This document shows, in pieces, positions 33,663-44,381 of a stretch of DNA of 64,000 nucleotides (position 1 is its first letter; each line of letters begins with the position of its first letter). Source of the DNA: Larix kaempferi (taxonomy: Eukaryota > Streptophyta > Pinopsida > Pinales > Pinaceae); the NCBI GenBank assembly GCA_027924585.1, contig BSBM01000068.1, positions 10,936,001-11,000,000 of the forward strand, read 5' to 3'. The notes beneath the pieces are model-generated. The model saw nothing but the letters and a program-made list of their open reading frames with translations, did not search any database and was not told the DNA's origin. Made by a program: the position numbers and the translations under genes.

Positions 33663-35966
33663 TCACTTCTTCCTCGAAGTGTCCTCGATCTGAAGAACGC
33701 CAAGCCTCTCTCTGAAGTACTCGAACTTCACCCTGGCTAGTGGCTTCGTCAGCACATCTGCAATCTGCTCGTCTGTTGCAACATACAGGAGCTTCACAGC
33801 TCCTCTCTGCACCATATCCCTGATATAGTGATATTTGATCTCTATGTGTTTCGACCTGTCATGAAACACTGGGTTCTCGGACAGCTTCACACAACTCTGG
33901 TTATCACAGAAGATACCAGTAGCTTCCAACGGGAGATCAAATAACTCAGACAGTAGCTTCCGTAGCCATACTGCCTCACAACTAGCTGAACAGGCTGCAA
34001 CATATTCTGCCTCAGCTGTACTCAGTGCTACGCAGGATTGCTTCCTGCTAAACCAAGAGATCACACCTGATCCCATACTGAAGCAACACCCTGATGTGCT
34101 CTTCCTATCTGCAGCACTGCCAGCCCAATCCGAATCAACATAACCATGCAGGTTGAACTTTTGATTCGCCTCATATCTGAGCCCATAATCCACTGTACCC
34201 TTCAGGTACCTCAGAACATGCTTTACAGCAACTAGGTGAACACTCCTCGGATCCGTCAGAAACTGGCTCAATGTGTTCACAGCAAAGCAAATGTCTGGTC
34301 TCGTGTTCGTCAGGTACATCAAGGACCCAATCATCTGACGATACATAGAAACATCAACTGGCTCAGATGAAGCATCACAAAGAAGCTTCAGATTCGATGC
34401 CATAGGTGTGGCCATGGCCTTGCAATCCATCATTCCATATCTCTTCAGGATATCTACTGTGTACTTCCCTTGACCAAGGAAGATCCCACCTGCATTCTGC
34501 CACACCTCCATACCTAGGAAATAGTGCATCATTCCCAAGTCTTTCATATCGAATTCAGCTGCAAGCTTCCTCTTAGTATCCGCAATCAGTCTGTCATCTC
34601 CTGTCACAAATAGGTCATCCACATATAGTAGTAGAACCACAGGATTCCCTTCCTCAACTTTGTAGTAAAGGTTGGAATCCGCTTTACTCTTGGTAAAGCC
34701 CAAACTAGATAGGAAACTGTCCATCCTACCGTACCAGGTTCTGGGAGCTTGCTTCAATCCATACAAGGCTTTCTTCAATCTGCATACATAAGATTCCCTG
34801 TCATGTATTTCAAAGCCGAGTGGCTGTTCCACATATACTTCCTCTTCTACTATACCGTTCAGAAAAGCAGTCTTGACATCCATCTGGTGTATCTTCCACT
34901 TCATTGCTGCAGCCAGGGCAAGTACTGTTCTGATGGAAGTATATCTGGCTACAGGTGCAAAGGTTTCTTCATAGTCTATTCCTTCCTTCTGAGAGAAACC
35001 ACGAGCTACGAATCTTGCTTTATATTTTTCCACACTGCCATCTGCAGCATGCTTGATTTTGTAGATCCACTTGGAAGTCACAACAGACTTCCCTTTAGGT
35101 CTTGGGACAACATCCCAAACGTCATTCTTCATAATTGATTGGTATTCCTCAACCATAGCATCCTTCCATTCTTTCTTTTCTGCTGCCTCTTCATAACTGG
35201 AAGGCTCTTTGTTCATGATGTCACAGAGTAAAGCAACATAACTGGTGTGTGATCTGGTTCTCTTCTTTGCTCTGTGTTCTTCTTCTGGAATGCCAAATCT
35301 TTCTGCATCATGAATGAGCTCTCTAGCCCATACAGGTTTCCTCTTGTGAGTGTTATCCTCACGGGGTGGATCTACAGGTTCTTGTGGATCTTCAAACTCA
35401 CGAGCAGTTTCTGGAACTGCATCAGTCATCGTAGTGTCCTGAAATCTTGTTTCCTTAGGTTCTTCATACACTTCGATAGGTGCCTTTCTTGATTTGATGA
35501 ACGCTGAATTCTCATCAAATGTTACATCCCTGCTGACATCAATCTTCTTGAACCCTGGAAAATATATTCTGTAAGCCTTCGAGCTTTCACTATAACCCAC
35601 AAAGATGCCCTTCTTTCCTGAAGGATCTAGTTTAGTCCTCTTCTCCTTTGGGACATGAGTGTATACTGGACAACCAAATATTCTGAGATGGCTGACTTCA
35701 GGCTTCTTACCAGAAAAGACTTCTTCTGGTGTCTTGTTGTCCAATATCTTGTGGGGTGTTCTATTCTGCACATATACAGCTGTTCTAGCTGCTTCTGCCC
35801 AAAGATGCATAGGAAGATCCTGGTCATGCAACATTGCCCTTGCTGCTTCCATGATAGTTCTGTTCTTCCTTTCTGCAACTCCATTCTGTTGAGGATTATA
35901 TGGAGCAGTCAACTCCCTCTTAATCCCTGAATCACTACAAAGCTTCTTGAAGTCATTTGAGGTGAA
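33663..35966 (-). CDS. pol: Copia pol, C-terminal part: integrase end, reverse transcriptase, RNase H
   Basis: The open frame follows the stop at 35967-35969 and runs to 33663. Numbering from the TTG at 35912, which is mid-protein and not a start, E14 in GVAERKN completes the integrase DDE triad. A copia RT runs from about residue 240 with D345 in [10 protein letters not shown] and YVDD at 430-433. RNase H motifs follow: D593 in YVDSDWAG, E634/E636 in AEAEY, D670 in FCDNQS. The end, [13 protein letters not shown] then DVLTKPLA, is typical of Ty1/copia. These enzymes copy RNA to DNA and degrade the RNA template in the cytoplasmic particle. It can only be made if the upstream stop is bypassed. 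Confidence 0.93.
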   Translation of the reverse strand, partial: FTSNDFKKLCSDSGIKRELTAPYNPQQNGVAERKNRTIMEAARAMLHDQDLPMHLWAEAARTAVYVQNRTPHKILDNKTPEEVFSGKKPEVSHLRIFGCPVYTHVPKEKRTKLDPSGKKGIFVGYSESSKAYRIYFPGFKKIDVSRDVTFDENSAFIKSRKAPIEVYEEPKETRFQDTTMTDAVPETAREFEDPQEPVDPPREDNTHKRKPVWARELIHDAERFGIPEEEHRAKKRTRSHTSYVALLCDIMNKEPSSYEEAAEKKEWKDAMVEEYQSIMKNDVWDVVPRPKGKSVVTSKWIYKIKHAADGSVEKYKARFVARGFSQKEGIDYEETFAPVARYTSIRTVLALAAAMKWKIHQMDVKTAFLNGIVEEEVYVEQPLGFEIHDRESYVCRLKKALYGLKQAPRTWYGRMDSFLSSLGFTKSKADSNLYYKVEEGNPVVLLLYVDDLFVTGDDRLIADTKRKLAAEFDMKDLGMMHYFLGMEVWQNAGGIFLGQGKYTVDILKRYGMMDCKAMATPMASNLKLLCDASSEPVDVSMYRQMIGSLMYLTNTRPDICFAVNTLSQFLTDPRSVHLVAVKHVLRYLKGTVDYGLRYEANQKFNLHGYVDSDWAGSAADRKSTSGCCFSMGSGVISWFSRKQSCVALSTAEAEYVAACSASCEAVWLRKLLSELFDLPLEATGIFCDNQSCVKLSENPVFHDRSKHIEIKYHYIRDMVQRGAVKLLYVATDEQIADVLTKPLARVKFEYFRERLGVLQIEDTSRKK

Positions 35967-37697
35967 TTATCCACCATTGTCAGATCTGAATGTTTTGATT
36001 TTCTTGTCAGTTTGATTCTCCATCAAGTTTTTGAATTCCTTGAATTTATCAAACACCTCATCTTTGCCCTTCAAGAAGTATACCCAAGTCTTCCTGGAGA
36101 AGTCATCAATAAATGATACATAGTAAACATACCCAATTAGGGAGCTGGATGACATGGGGCCACATACATCTGAGTGGATGATTTCCAGGATGTCTTTTGC
36201 CTTGCTTTCACTGCTTGGGAAAGCCTTCTTAGTGTTCTTACCTTTTGCACATCCTTTGCAAACCCCTTCATGTTTGGTCTTGATTTCAGGAAGACCTTCT
36301 ACAGCCTTGCTTGCAATTGGAAGTGCTCTATAGTGCATGTGAGCAAGTCTTCTATGCCAAAGTTCACTTGGCTCCATGGATTCATGTACCATGGCATGTT
36401 TAGGTTGACCCTTTAATTTATACAGGCCTCCCTCTTGCTCTCCAATCACTACTGCATCATCTATAGTCTTTCCCTTTGGCCACATTAGTACTTGGCCATC
36501 AACAAATGCAACCCTCATACCTTTTGCATCTAGAGCAGAGATGGAGAGTAAGTTCTTCTTGAGCCCAGGTACATAGAGAACTTCCTTCATCTTCAGAGAT
36601 TTTCCAGAATCTAAGTTGTAAGAGGCTTCACCACTTCCTTTGATTGGATATTGATAATCATCCCCAAGTTTCACCTTATGGGGTGATTCATGTTCAGAAA
36701 GGTTCACAAATGATTCCTTGAACCCAGTCATGTGTTTGGAAGCCCCACTATCAATCAACCAATCATTACATCCATGGGAGATGGTACCTGTAAGAGCAGA
36801 AATTAGAACATATTCTTCTTCACTTGATGAGTCATCATCACTACTACTTTCTGCCCTTGCCTTCTTCTTTGGAGGTTCATCATCTTCGGCAGCATGGGCA
36901 TGAAACCTTCTTTTGCTACCTTTCTTCTTCTTACTAGAGTTGTTCTTATTATCCCTTTTGTTCTTGGGACAATCTGAAGCAAAGTGACCCTTCTCATTGC
37001 ATGTGAAGCATCTTAGGTCCTTCTTATTCTTTTGATGGAATCTTTTGGGGTGAGGGTGATCCTTCTTGGTTTTGCTTCTTTTGGTGTGAGCTGCAAGAGC
37101 TTGATCTTCACCTCCCATCTTTTCCTCACGAGCTATAAGTCTAGCTTCTTCTTGAGAACATTCTTCCCGAAGTCTACTGAAAGAGATCAACTTCTTCCTT
37201 GCACAAATTCCTTGAATAAAGGAATCCCATGACCTGGGTAGGCCATTTAGAGTGGTCATCACTACTTCACCATTCTCTACCATTTCATCTACTGCTTCTA
37301 ATTGTTCCTTGATCTGAGAGACCCTTGAAAAGTAGGATTGAATGGTTTCCCCATTCTGAAACTTTACTGCTTTCAATTGGTTCCACAGGGTCATCTTTCG
37401 ATTTATGTTCTTTCCTTCAAATAGCTTGGTCAAGGATTCAAACATCTCTTTGGGTGTCTTGAGAGAAGACACATGGGGTATAAGATGGTCTTTGATAGAA
37501 TCAGCAATGATTCTCTTTGCCTTGACCAAGTTCTTCTTGTGCAATGCCTTGGCCTCTTCATCCTCTGGGATAGGGATGTCTTCTTTCACATATGAGTCCA
37601 ACTCATTCTCTTCCAGGATTAGCCCAATCCTATACTTCCAGGCTCGGAAGTTATCAGCCCCTTCAAGCTTATCCTCAAGCTTGGTGTGAAGAGACAT
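35967..37697 (-). CDS. gag-pol: Copia Gag, protease and N-terminal integrase, ending at a premature stop
   Basis: The ATG at 37695-37697 (MSLHTKLED) is preferred; the longer frame starts at GTG 37745. Numbered from 37745, the Gag core spans about 20-215 and a CCHC zinc knuckle lies at C246-C249-H254-C259. An acidic/serine tract follows at 286-311, then protease D332-S-G-A, the pre-integrase zinc motif H464/H469/C496/C499, and integrase Asp 526 and Asp 589 in FRSDNGG. TAA at 35967-35969 stands where related proteins usually have Glu (one base, GAA to TAA). The frame continues correctly on the other side and the distance from D589 to E14 of the downstream part is 35 residues, the normal DD35E spacing. 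This is one nonsense mutation in an otherwise intact polyprotein. Confidence 0.93.
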   Translation of the reverse strand: MSLHTKLEDKLEGADNFRAWKYRIGLILEENELDSYVKEDIPIPEDEEAKALHKKNLVKAKRIIADSIKDHLIPHVSSLKTPKEMFESLTKLFEGKNINRKMTLWNQLKAVKFQNGETIQSYFSRVSQIKEQLEAVDEMVENGEVVMTTLNGLPRSWDSFIQGICARKKLISFSRLREECSQEEARLIAREEKMGGEDQALAAHTKRSKTKKDHPHPKRFHQKNKKDLRCFTCNEKGHFASDCPKNKRDNKNNSSKKKKGSKRRFHAHAAEDDEPPKKKARAESSSDDDSSSEEEYVLISALTGTISHGCNDWLIDSGASKHMTGFKESFVNLSEHESPHKVKLGDDYQYPIKGSGEASYNLDSGKSLKMKEVLYVPGLKKNLLSISALDAKGMRVAFVDGQVLMWPKGKTIDDAVVIGEQEGGLYKLKGQPKHAMVHESMEPSELWHRRLAHMHYRALPIASKAVEGLPEIKTKHEGVCKGCAKGKNTKKAFPSSESKAKDILEIIHSDVCGPMSSSSLIGYVYYVSFIDDFSRKTWVYFLKGKDEVFDKFKEFKNLMENQTDKKIKTFRSDNGG

Positions 37698-38259
37698 CTT
37701 TAAGAGTACTTCAAATGGAAATAGAAAAGATTTAGAACTTACCACTTGAAGTGCTGAAAACTGGATCTGGTCCCGGATTAGGGTTTGTCAGAGAAACCCT
37801 AAAAATTCAAAATGTGAATTTCAAAATTCCGAAAGGATAGAAAGATGCGCCTTGGAGAGCTGATCAGCCTAGTACATTCAGAATTTGAGATCAGCAAAGT
37901 CTTGTCCTTCAAAATTGCCTTTTTGTCCTCCCGGGTTCACTGGGGAGAGCCCTGAATTAGGGTTTGAGTTTCCCGGAGATCTACCCAGCCAAAAATCTCG
38001 ATCCAAAGCTCAAACCTTCGATTTTTGCAAGGAGCTTCCAGCTGTACCTTCAGTTTCCAGAAATTCCTATTTTTGTGGAAACCCTAAATTTTAGGGCCAA
38101 AACTGAAAATGCTCGGAACTGAAATCTGATTGGACAGAAAGATGCGCCTTGATGAGTAGATCCAATCTACTATACTGAATTTCAAAAATCTGTGGAGAGA
38201 AACCCAATAAACAAGCAATACAAGCTTCCGTCACTGCAAAATGTCTTCTTCTCAGTTAA
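37698..38259 (-). other. 5' leader of copia
   Basis: These 562 bp lie between the primer site and the Gag ATG. Two near copies of AAAGATGCGCCTTG, at about 37841 and 38140, and repeated GAATTTCA/CCTAAA words suggest a local duplication. It probably carries the packaging signal, as leaders do in this group. The plus-strand 69-residue frame here is not supported. Confidence 0.7.
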
Positions 38260-38271
38260 GCTCTGATACCA
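38260..38271 (-). promoter_or_regulatory. Primer-binding site of copia (tRNA-iMet)
   Basis: The minus strand reads TGGTATCAGAGC, a perfect initiator tRNA-Met match, with no gap after the 5' LTR. Confidence 0.95.
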
Positions 38272-38880
38272 TGTTAAATTTTCAGTATTAAATCACAATA
38301 CTATAGGATCTTTGCTGAGAGAATAACATCTACAGTATATCAATGCATGACAATCATAATATGACAAGCATCACAAGCATCACAAGAATCAAAAGCATGG
38401 AGACAAGAGACACAGAGTTTCCGTGGGGAAAACCCTAAGGTGAAAAACCCCACAAACTTCCTCAGAGATAGAGAGAGCAATGGCTCAACCAAAATACAAC
38501 CAAATAATACAGAGATAGTCTCCTAGCAGATGATCCTCCTCCTCCTCACTAGTGCGCCACTTTCCAGAGAGAGAGATAGATACTTTTCCGAGTGAGTAAA
38601 ATAGAGATCTCCTATCTCTATTTATACTCACCTTTTTGCCCAGTGACCTACTGGGGCCGACTTGTCTACTTGAGTACATCCACATTATATTATATATTAA
38701 TTAGGGCCGACCCCATAAGGTGGTCTAATAACCCATCGGCAAGTACACACACTTGCGACGCTTGTCAATCCACATGACGACACTTCCTTATAGAGGAATA
38801 ACACATCTCTTATAAGGGTACAATAAATATACATATAATATACTGATGAAATACATTCCGAAGTTACATATACATCAACA
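38272..38880 (-). repeat. 5' LTR of copia
   Basis: This 609-bp LTR starts TGTTGATGTATATG on the minus strand and ends TTTAACA. It is the source of the element promoter; no single TATA box stands out among several AT-rich stretches. Confidence 0.95.
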
Positions 38881-38885
38881 GTTTA
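38881..38885. repeat. Target-site duplication of copia (right copy)
   Basis: GTTTA is identical to 31431-31435. LTR-B1 resumes at 38886. Confidence 0.9.
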
Positions 38886-40014
38886 TTACGATCATTCAAT
38901 TTCATTTCATGGCCTTTTTGGCCTACATAACCATTCGGATTTCAGATGTGCTAAGAAGCACAACTAATTGCAGCTTGCATCCAGGACATGTTTATACATA
39001 TACAAGGTTAGCAGTAATAGATATAACTTTTGAGTAATTTTTTCTTTTTGGACCTTTCTTATACTCTTCGAGGAGTATTTTTAGCAGTTCATCACTCTTG
39101 CCCTTTACTCACGTGTGTTTAAAAACACATTCTAGAGTTTACAGTTTCCATGGGCGAATTTATAAAGATTTCCAAGTAATACATGAGCTTTCAGTTTTAA
39201 CCAACAACATCTCAAGTGACTAAGGGGACTTCGACCAGTGCCAAAAATCGGGACAACCGACCAGAATGATTTAGGCCTAGAATCCAACTCACCAAGGGCA
39301 ATTTCTATCACCAACTAGGAGTCGAGACACTAAACAAACATGGATGTGATCCAACATAGAGGAAGTAATAGGGAAGTCCTCAGTATCAAAGAGTCAAGAA
39401 AGACAAGTCAAAGGTGAAAGACGAATCGGGAAGGTCATGGATGGACGGAGTCAAATCAATGTGGTGCCTAAGCTAGTAGACAAATGATGTCAAGAAAGAC
39501 CATATCTATGCAAGGAGGGTATTAAACTGATGAGTTCTGTCAAGCAACCTAAATGTGCAAGTAATATGTCCATTTTATAATTTATAACATCATCAAGATA
39601 GTTCATTTTCATTTTACAAATTTTGCCACATCATGAATCATATACCAAGCTAATGCTGTGAAGATGACTAAAGCAACAAGATAATAATCCATAATCAATG
39701 ATCAAAATTCCATAGGTCATATCACATCATTATAATAATCATCATAAACCATCTGAAACACTGCTGCAATAACATCTCTAGGAACTTAACTGAAACTGTA
39801 TGGAATAAACGGTCCAATCGGTCATCAAATCTGAACTCCCAAGGCTCATAGTTGGCACAAGGTCTAACATAAGTCTGATAAAATACACTTCTCTGATCAT
39901 GAGTGATCTCAAAATATAGACTCATCATAGCCAAGCTCCAAATAATCCAAGCTCTAAAAAGTGCAAATATCTGCTAAGCAAGAATAGTAGCCCTGCTACT
40001 ATGGTGTGATAACA

Positions 40015-40666
40015 TCTAGTTCCAGCTGGGACAAGTGCTCTAAGGGAGAGAGGGCATGAGAACCTCAGAATATCTGGTCTTGAACTGCTCTGCATCAATC
40101 TTCAATACTGCACTGCATCATCCTTTCTTTCAGTTTTATTTTGCACCTATATCTGTGGTCATAGCCACTAGAATACCTCATGAAGCATGTATGGGAAATA
40201 TATAAAATAAAACTGAAATGAAATCTATTCTATGAAAAAAACTTAAATGCATAAAAGAAATATTGATCTAACATGGCATATAAATCTTTTATTATTTCAC
40301 TGTGTAGGAGGAAAAGAAAACTTTTTCAAACAAGCACACTCAACTCAACTTACACAGAAAGCCAAAAATAACACTCAAGAAAACTAACCACTCTTCAACG
40401 CATGCAGGAGGTGAGACAAGATTAGGAAGGAGCAAGGCTCAACTCAATCAACAACTCAGCAAAGGAAAAAATCAATCAGACAACTCAAGAAGAAAAATGG
40501 AAATACTCAACACACAGAAAAAAAGAAAAAGAACATAAATCTTAATGCTCAAGTGAGCTTATTCAGAAGACTACCTACTTTAAAAGGCATGCAAGGCAAG
40601 GCAAGGCAGGCAGAGTCAGAGATGATAATCCCTTAACTCCCTTTGGTTGATAGGGAGTAAGATATG
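40015..40666 (-). other. 3' noncoding part of internal I
   Basis: No conserved ORF is present. It aligns with 48383-49041 and 56807-57457. The sequence next to LTR-B1 on the minus strand ends GGAACTAGA, a poor polypurine tract as in the other units. Confidence 0.6.
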
Positions 40667-43600
40667 CTAGCAAGTCCTAGTAGTGAGGAAACAATAATTA
40701 TCAATGCACTGCTCAATAGTGAGTGGTCCAACCCAAAAGTCACCAGATCCCCTGGATCGCATGTAAAATAAATCATTAGGAATAACGGCCCTATCACCAA
40801 TTTCAAACCTTCGGTGATTTATATATTGAGGGATGGTTTTAACAACATGAGCGGGAATAGGTTGGATATTAGAATTGCATCGGGGTTGAGGTGTAACTCT
40901 CCTCGAACTCTTATCAGGAGGAATTACATCAAACCTAAGAGATCCACCGTCTAAAGGTATGGCTACCCTACCAATCAGGACTTCACGAACTACTCTCCTA
41001 GGAGGACTCTCTACTCTTGGTTCTTCAACTTATGGGTGAATGATGTACTTTGTGGTTTCTCCCATAGTCCCAAAGTCTCTATCAACATCCTCTTCTTCTT
41101 CTGCATGGACTGGAGGTGGTAGGTTTTGGTTTTCAACACTTCTACTACTACCTTCTCAAGATGGAACAGGAACAACCATACTCTCTAAAGTTGCCAGATG
41201 ATTAGTGGGAGAAAATGAATGAATAGGAACCGTGCCAAGAACATTCTGAGCTCCCGTGTCTAGAGATGTTGGTGAGGAGGTAGGAGTGTGAAATGAATCT
41301 ATGGAGTTCATACTCTCTTCACCAATAGGTAACTCATGGGGAATGAGGAAACTAGGTATGCTAGGATAAGATGAAGACAAACTCGACCCAATAGGCTCTT
41401 CCTGAAAAATAGCTAGATTATTCAAAGAAAATTCCTCTCCAGGGGCATCATGGATTAAGGCATGCTCTTGCCAACTCATGGAGTTGTGATTCACTTGCCT
41501 CAAAACCCCATCTTCCAAGGACAAATGGGACAAATGATTAGGAACATCAGAAAAATGATAATCAGTTTACTCTTCATCATTCCCCTCACTAGGGGAAGGA
41601 TGTATTCCTTCATTGTTATTTTCCCAAGGAGTGATGTGAGGCAGGCCTTGTCTTCCCCTTTCCATGTTGAGGTCAACCATGAATAGCCATTCATGGACAA
41701 TTCTAGGTATATACTCACCCCTTCTTATTTATTTGAGTGATGGGATTAGGTTGTTCAATGCATGGATCCACATCACTAGGATGGTTCAAAGCCCTAAGTT
41801 CTTCCGACACTTCACCTCGAAGTGACTCAAGGTTCATTTCTCTAACAACAAATGCTCTTTCCATTTCTTCCTCAGAAGAACTATCATCTCCGAATGATCT
41901 CCAAATATCTTCTCTCTCTGCACTGGGATACTCATCGTGGCCACCCATGACCATGAAGATCCCCTCAGGTAATAACTCACCCTCACCATACGTGTTCCTT
42001 ACACCATCCTCATAACTTTAAAGATGACCATCATAAAATGGCTCCCAATATACCCTAACCAATGACCCAGCAGAGTTGGGGCTAGTATCATATGATAAAT
42101 CCATATGAAGATGTCCCCCTAGCCTAGCAGACCACTTCCTATAAAGGAGCATTCCATAGGCTGGAGGGAGATCTATGACTACTATGTCCATTAGCATGGA
42201 TATGTCAGGGCATGAAAATAGGTCAGCTCTCAAATTTTTAATCAAGCCAAAGACTTGAACTGGTCTAGAGTCAATCCCACAAACGTTCCCATAGGGCCTA
42301 TTTATTTTTAATCCCATAGCTTCCATGACTTGCAAAGGCATCACATTCATGGAGGCACCGCAATCCAACATGCAGTTATGAAGAAGGGTATCACCAATGT
42401 GAAGTGTAAGATAAAAAGGTTGGTGACCACCATTCTTTCTCTTGTATAAGGAAGTTTGGATGTTAATGGGAGGGTCCTCCTCTTGATCAACCATAGCATT
42501 AGGTGTTGAGTTTTGAAGAGATGAAACTTCATTATTACTTAAGGCAGTCTCAGGTATACTCTCGAAAAAATATACCACTTTCTCTTTTATTGATGATATT
42601 TTCATTAACTCAGTGAGTGGGATGTTGTGCATAACCTTGTCCAATTCTCTTTCAATGTTGATGTCCAAGTCATACTCAGGAAGAGGAATTGGCTCGCTCA
42701 ATGGACTAGGCATCTCACTACTTCTCTTCTCACTAAAAGGTGTAGGATTTTGGCCATCCTTTCTTTGTTGATAGGTTCTAAGAGGAGCTTGACCACTATT
42801 ACTGGCTTGTGCAGTGGCATAAATGGGAAAATTAGGACTGGGTTCTTCTCTGGACTCTTCCTCATGATCAATCAAAATTCTTCCAAAGTCCTTGCCAAAA
42901 TCTAGGTTGTCAACCCAGTTAATGTTCTTTTGAGAATCAGGAGTATCATCACCATGGGTGGGATACTCAGGATCTTCCAACCTTTTCTCTCCATACCAGT
43001 TTTTAATAGGAGGTTCAGGTGAAGCTTGGCTCAGAGGGTTTCTTCTATCACCTTCATTAGGTTTCTTTTGTTGGTTCCAATAAGGCTTACGGCCATAGTG
43101 CTACCTATACTTTTCCGGCTATTTGCTCTTAGGTAGACCCCTAGTCAAGAGAGTTAGATTATTCATCATTTCATGCATGCTCTCCATCATCTCATTGGGA
43201 TCTTTAATAGGTTCTTTCCCCTTCTTAAACTTAGGCTCAGATCTAGAAGAAGAGGCACTAATTAGGTCAAAAATTTTTTGCTTCCCCATGGAAGCAACAT
43301 TTGCTTAAGCCTTTCTAGCATTGTCATGTGCCACCTTCAATTCACTAGGGTCTTTATCTTTTAAGTGGTAGCCAAGGTAACCCTCATAAGCATTGAGGTA
43401 ATGAATTAAGATGCCTTGCTCAGGAGGCCTAATGTTGGAAGGAATGTTGGCCACTATCTTGTCAAAGTGAAGGTTAAATTCATGGACAGATTCATTTTCT
43501 TTCTTTTTGATTTCGAAAAGTTGGTTCAAAAGGAAGCATCCATCTTACTTGACTGACCACTCATGCTTGAGTTTCTCAATGAAAACATCGTATCCATTGA

Positions 43601-44160
43601 TTGATGATGCAAGAAAACATTCAAACCACTTGCGAGCATCACCCTCCAAGGATGCAAAGAGACCCCTCATAAACACATCTTCTTCTTCAGCCCCATAAGC
43701 TTCCATGTGAGCCCAGACATTTTCTATGTGGTCCTCAATGGAGGTCGCACAGTTCCCATTGAACTTTGGGATCTTTTCAAAGTACTTGTCAGGCATATCA
43801 TGGGGGGCACCTAGGACTTGGGAAAAGTCTAAGGGAGAGGCTTTAGCCTTGTTTCCAAAAGCACGGGCAACGGGGGGATTGTTTTGAGTATTGCTGCCAG
43901 AATTAGTTTGAGTTCCCCATTGGATTTGGTGGATTTAGGTTTAGATTTGGATTAGGATATGAAGGAGGAACCAAATTGAACAAAGGAGATCCCAAGATAC
44001 GGTTTGGAGAATCTGAGTTAACAATTTTCCAAAAGAAGTTAGATGATTGGGGTTTAGGATCTCTTTTGTGATAAGTAAGCGGTGTTCCTTCCAATTGATT
44101 TGGATTTGATTCACTTCTAGTGTTTTAAGGATGACTATGCGCTCTCTCCTCAATGGAGTC
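40667..44160 (-). pseudogene. Gag-protease polyprotein, unit I, decayed
   Basis: The same protein as at 11208-14840, in reverse. Segments in order: N-terminus at 43903-44160; capsid half at 43545-43796 (KYFEKIPKFNG, GDARKWF), ending at a stop; continuation at 43305-43529 (HEFNLHFDKIVANIP); linker and protease at 42018-42980, with MLDCGASMNVMP, so the catalytic triplet reads D-C-G; then LARLGG-like sequence, a stop at 42018, the acidic region at 41715-41954 and a serine-rich segment at 41156-41533 in another frame. A small deletion near 41715 removes the motif that reads NFDQIRRGE in unit II. The terminal LTT-type end lies at 40667. There is no reverse transcriptase or integrase core. Confidence 0.8.
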
Positions 44161-44360
44161 ATGATTAGGAGTCGTTAGGTAGACTTTTAAACTCTTCTAC
44201 CAAGATGTATGTCATTTAAAGTGCAGGGAGAGAATGAGTGACAAATAGATGGATATGGTTTAATTAATGATTGAAATTAGAACCATTTATATTAATACGG
44301 ATGTGATAAGATATGAGTTATGCATGGATAATCGTAGACACCTAAGGTAGGCCTCAACCT

Positions 44361-44377
44361 CCCCGGCAATGGTGCCA
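44361..44377 (-). promoter_or_regulatory. Primer-binding site of unit I (tRNA-Asp type)
   Basis: The plus strand reads CCCCGGCAATGGTGCCA, two differences from the tRNA-Asp 3' end, both C to T at CpG sites. It lies four bases from LTR-B2. Confidence 0.8.
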
Positions 44378-44381
44378 AACT

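Larger units (their letters stand above)
31436..38880 (-). mobile_element. Young, near-complete Ty1/copia retrotransposon
   Basis: The element is 7445 bp long, with two 609-bp LTRs, an initiator-Met primer site, gag-pol in copia order (Gag, protease, integrase, reverse transcriptase, RNase H), a polypurine tract and an exact 5-bp GTTTA target duplication. The LTRs differ at three positions (31720/38556, 31753/38589, 31924/38760), so insertion was recent. One in-frame stop interrupts integrase. About 1.6 kb of tandem-repeat-rich sequence lies between pol and the 3' LTR. It inserted into LTR-B1. Confidence 0.95.
28547..40014 (-). repeat. LTR-B1 (3' LTR of unit I), split by copia
   Basis: Real LTR sequence is 28547-31435 plus 38886-40014, about 4018 bp. 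It begins TGTTATCACACAAC and ends GTGTGATAACA. The 5 bp to its left, CCTCC at 28542-28546, belong to the older gypsy LTR. No genes of its own were seen. Confidence 0.85.

Noticed and set aside
34749-35138. A 129-residue plus-strand ORF opposite copia pol
   Set aside because: It is antisense shadow of the reverse transcriptase coding strand.
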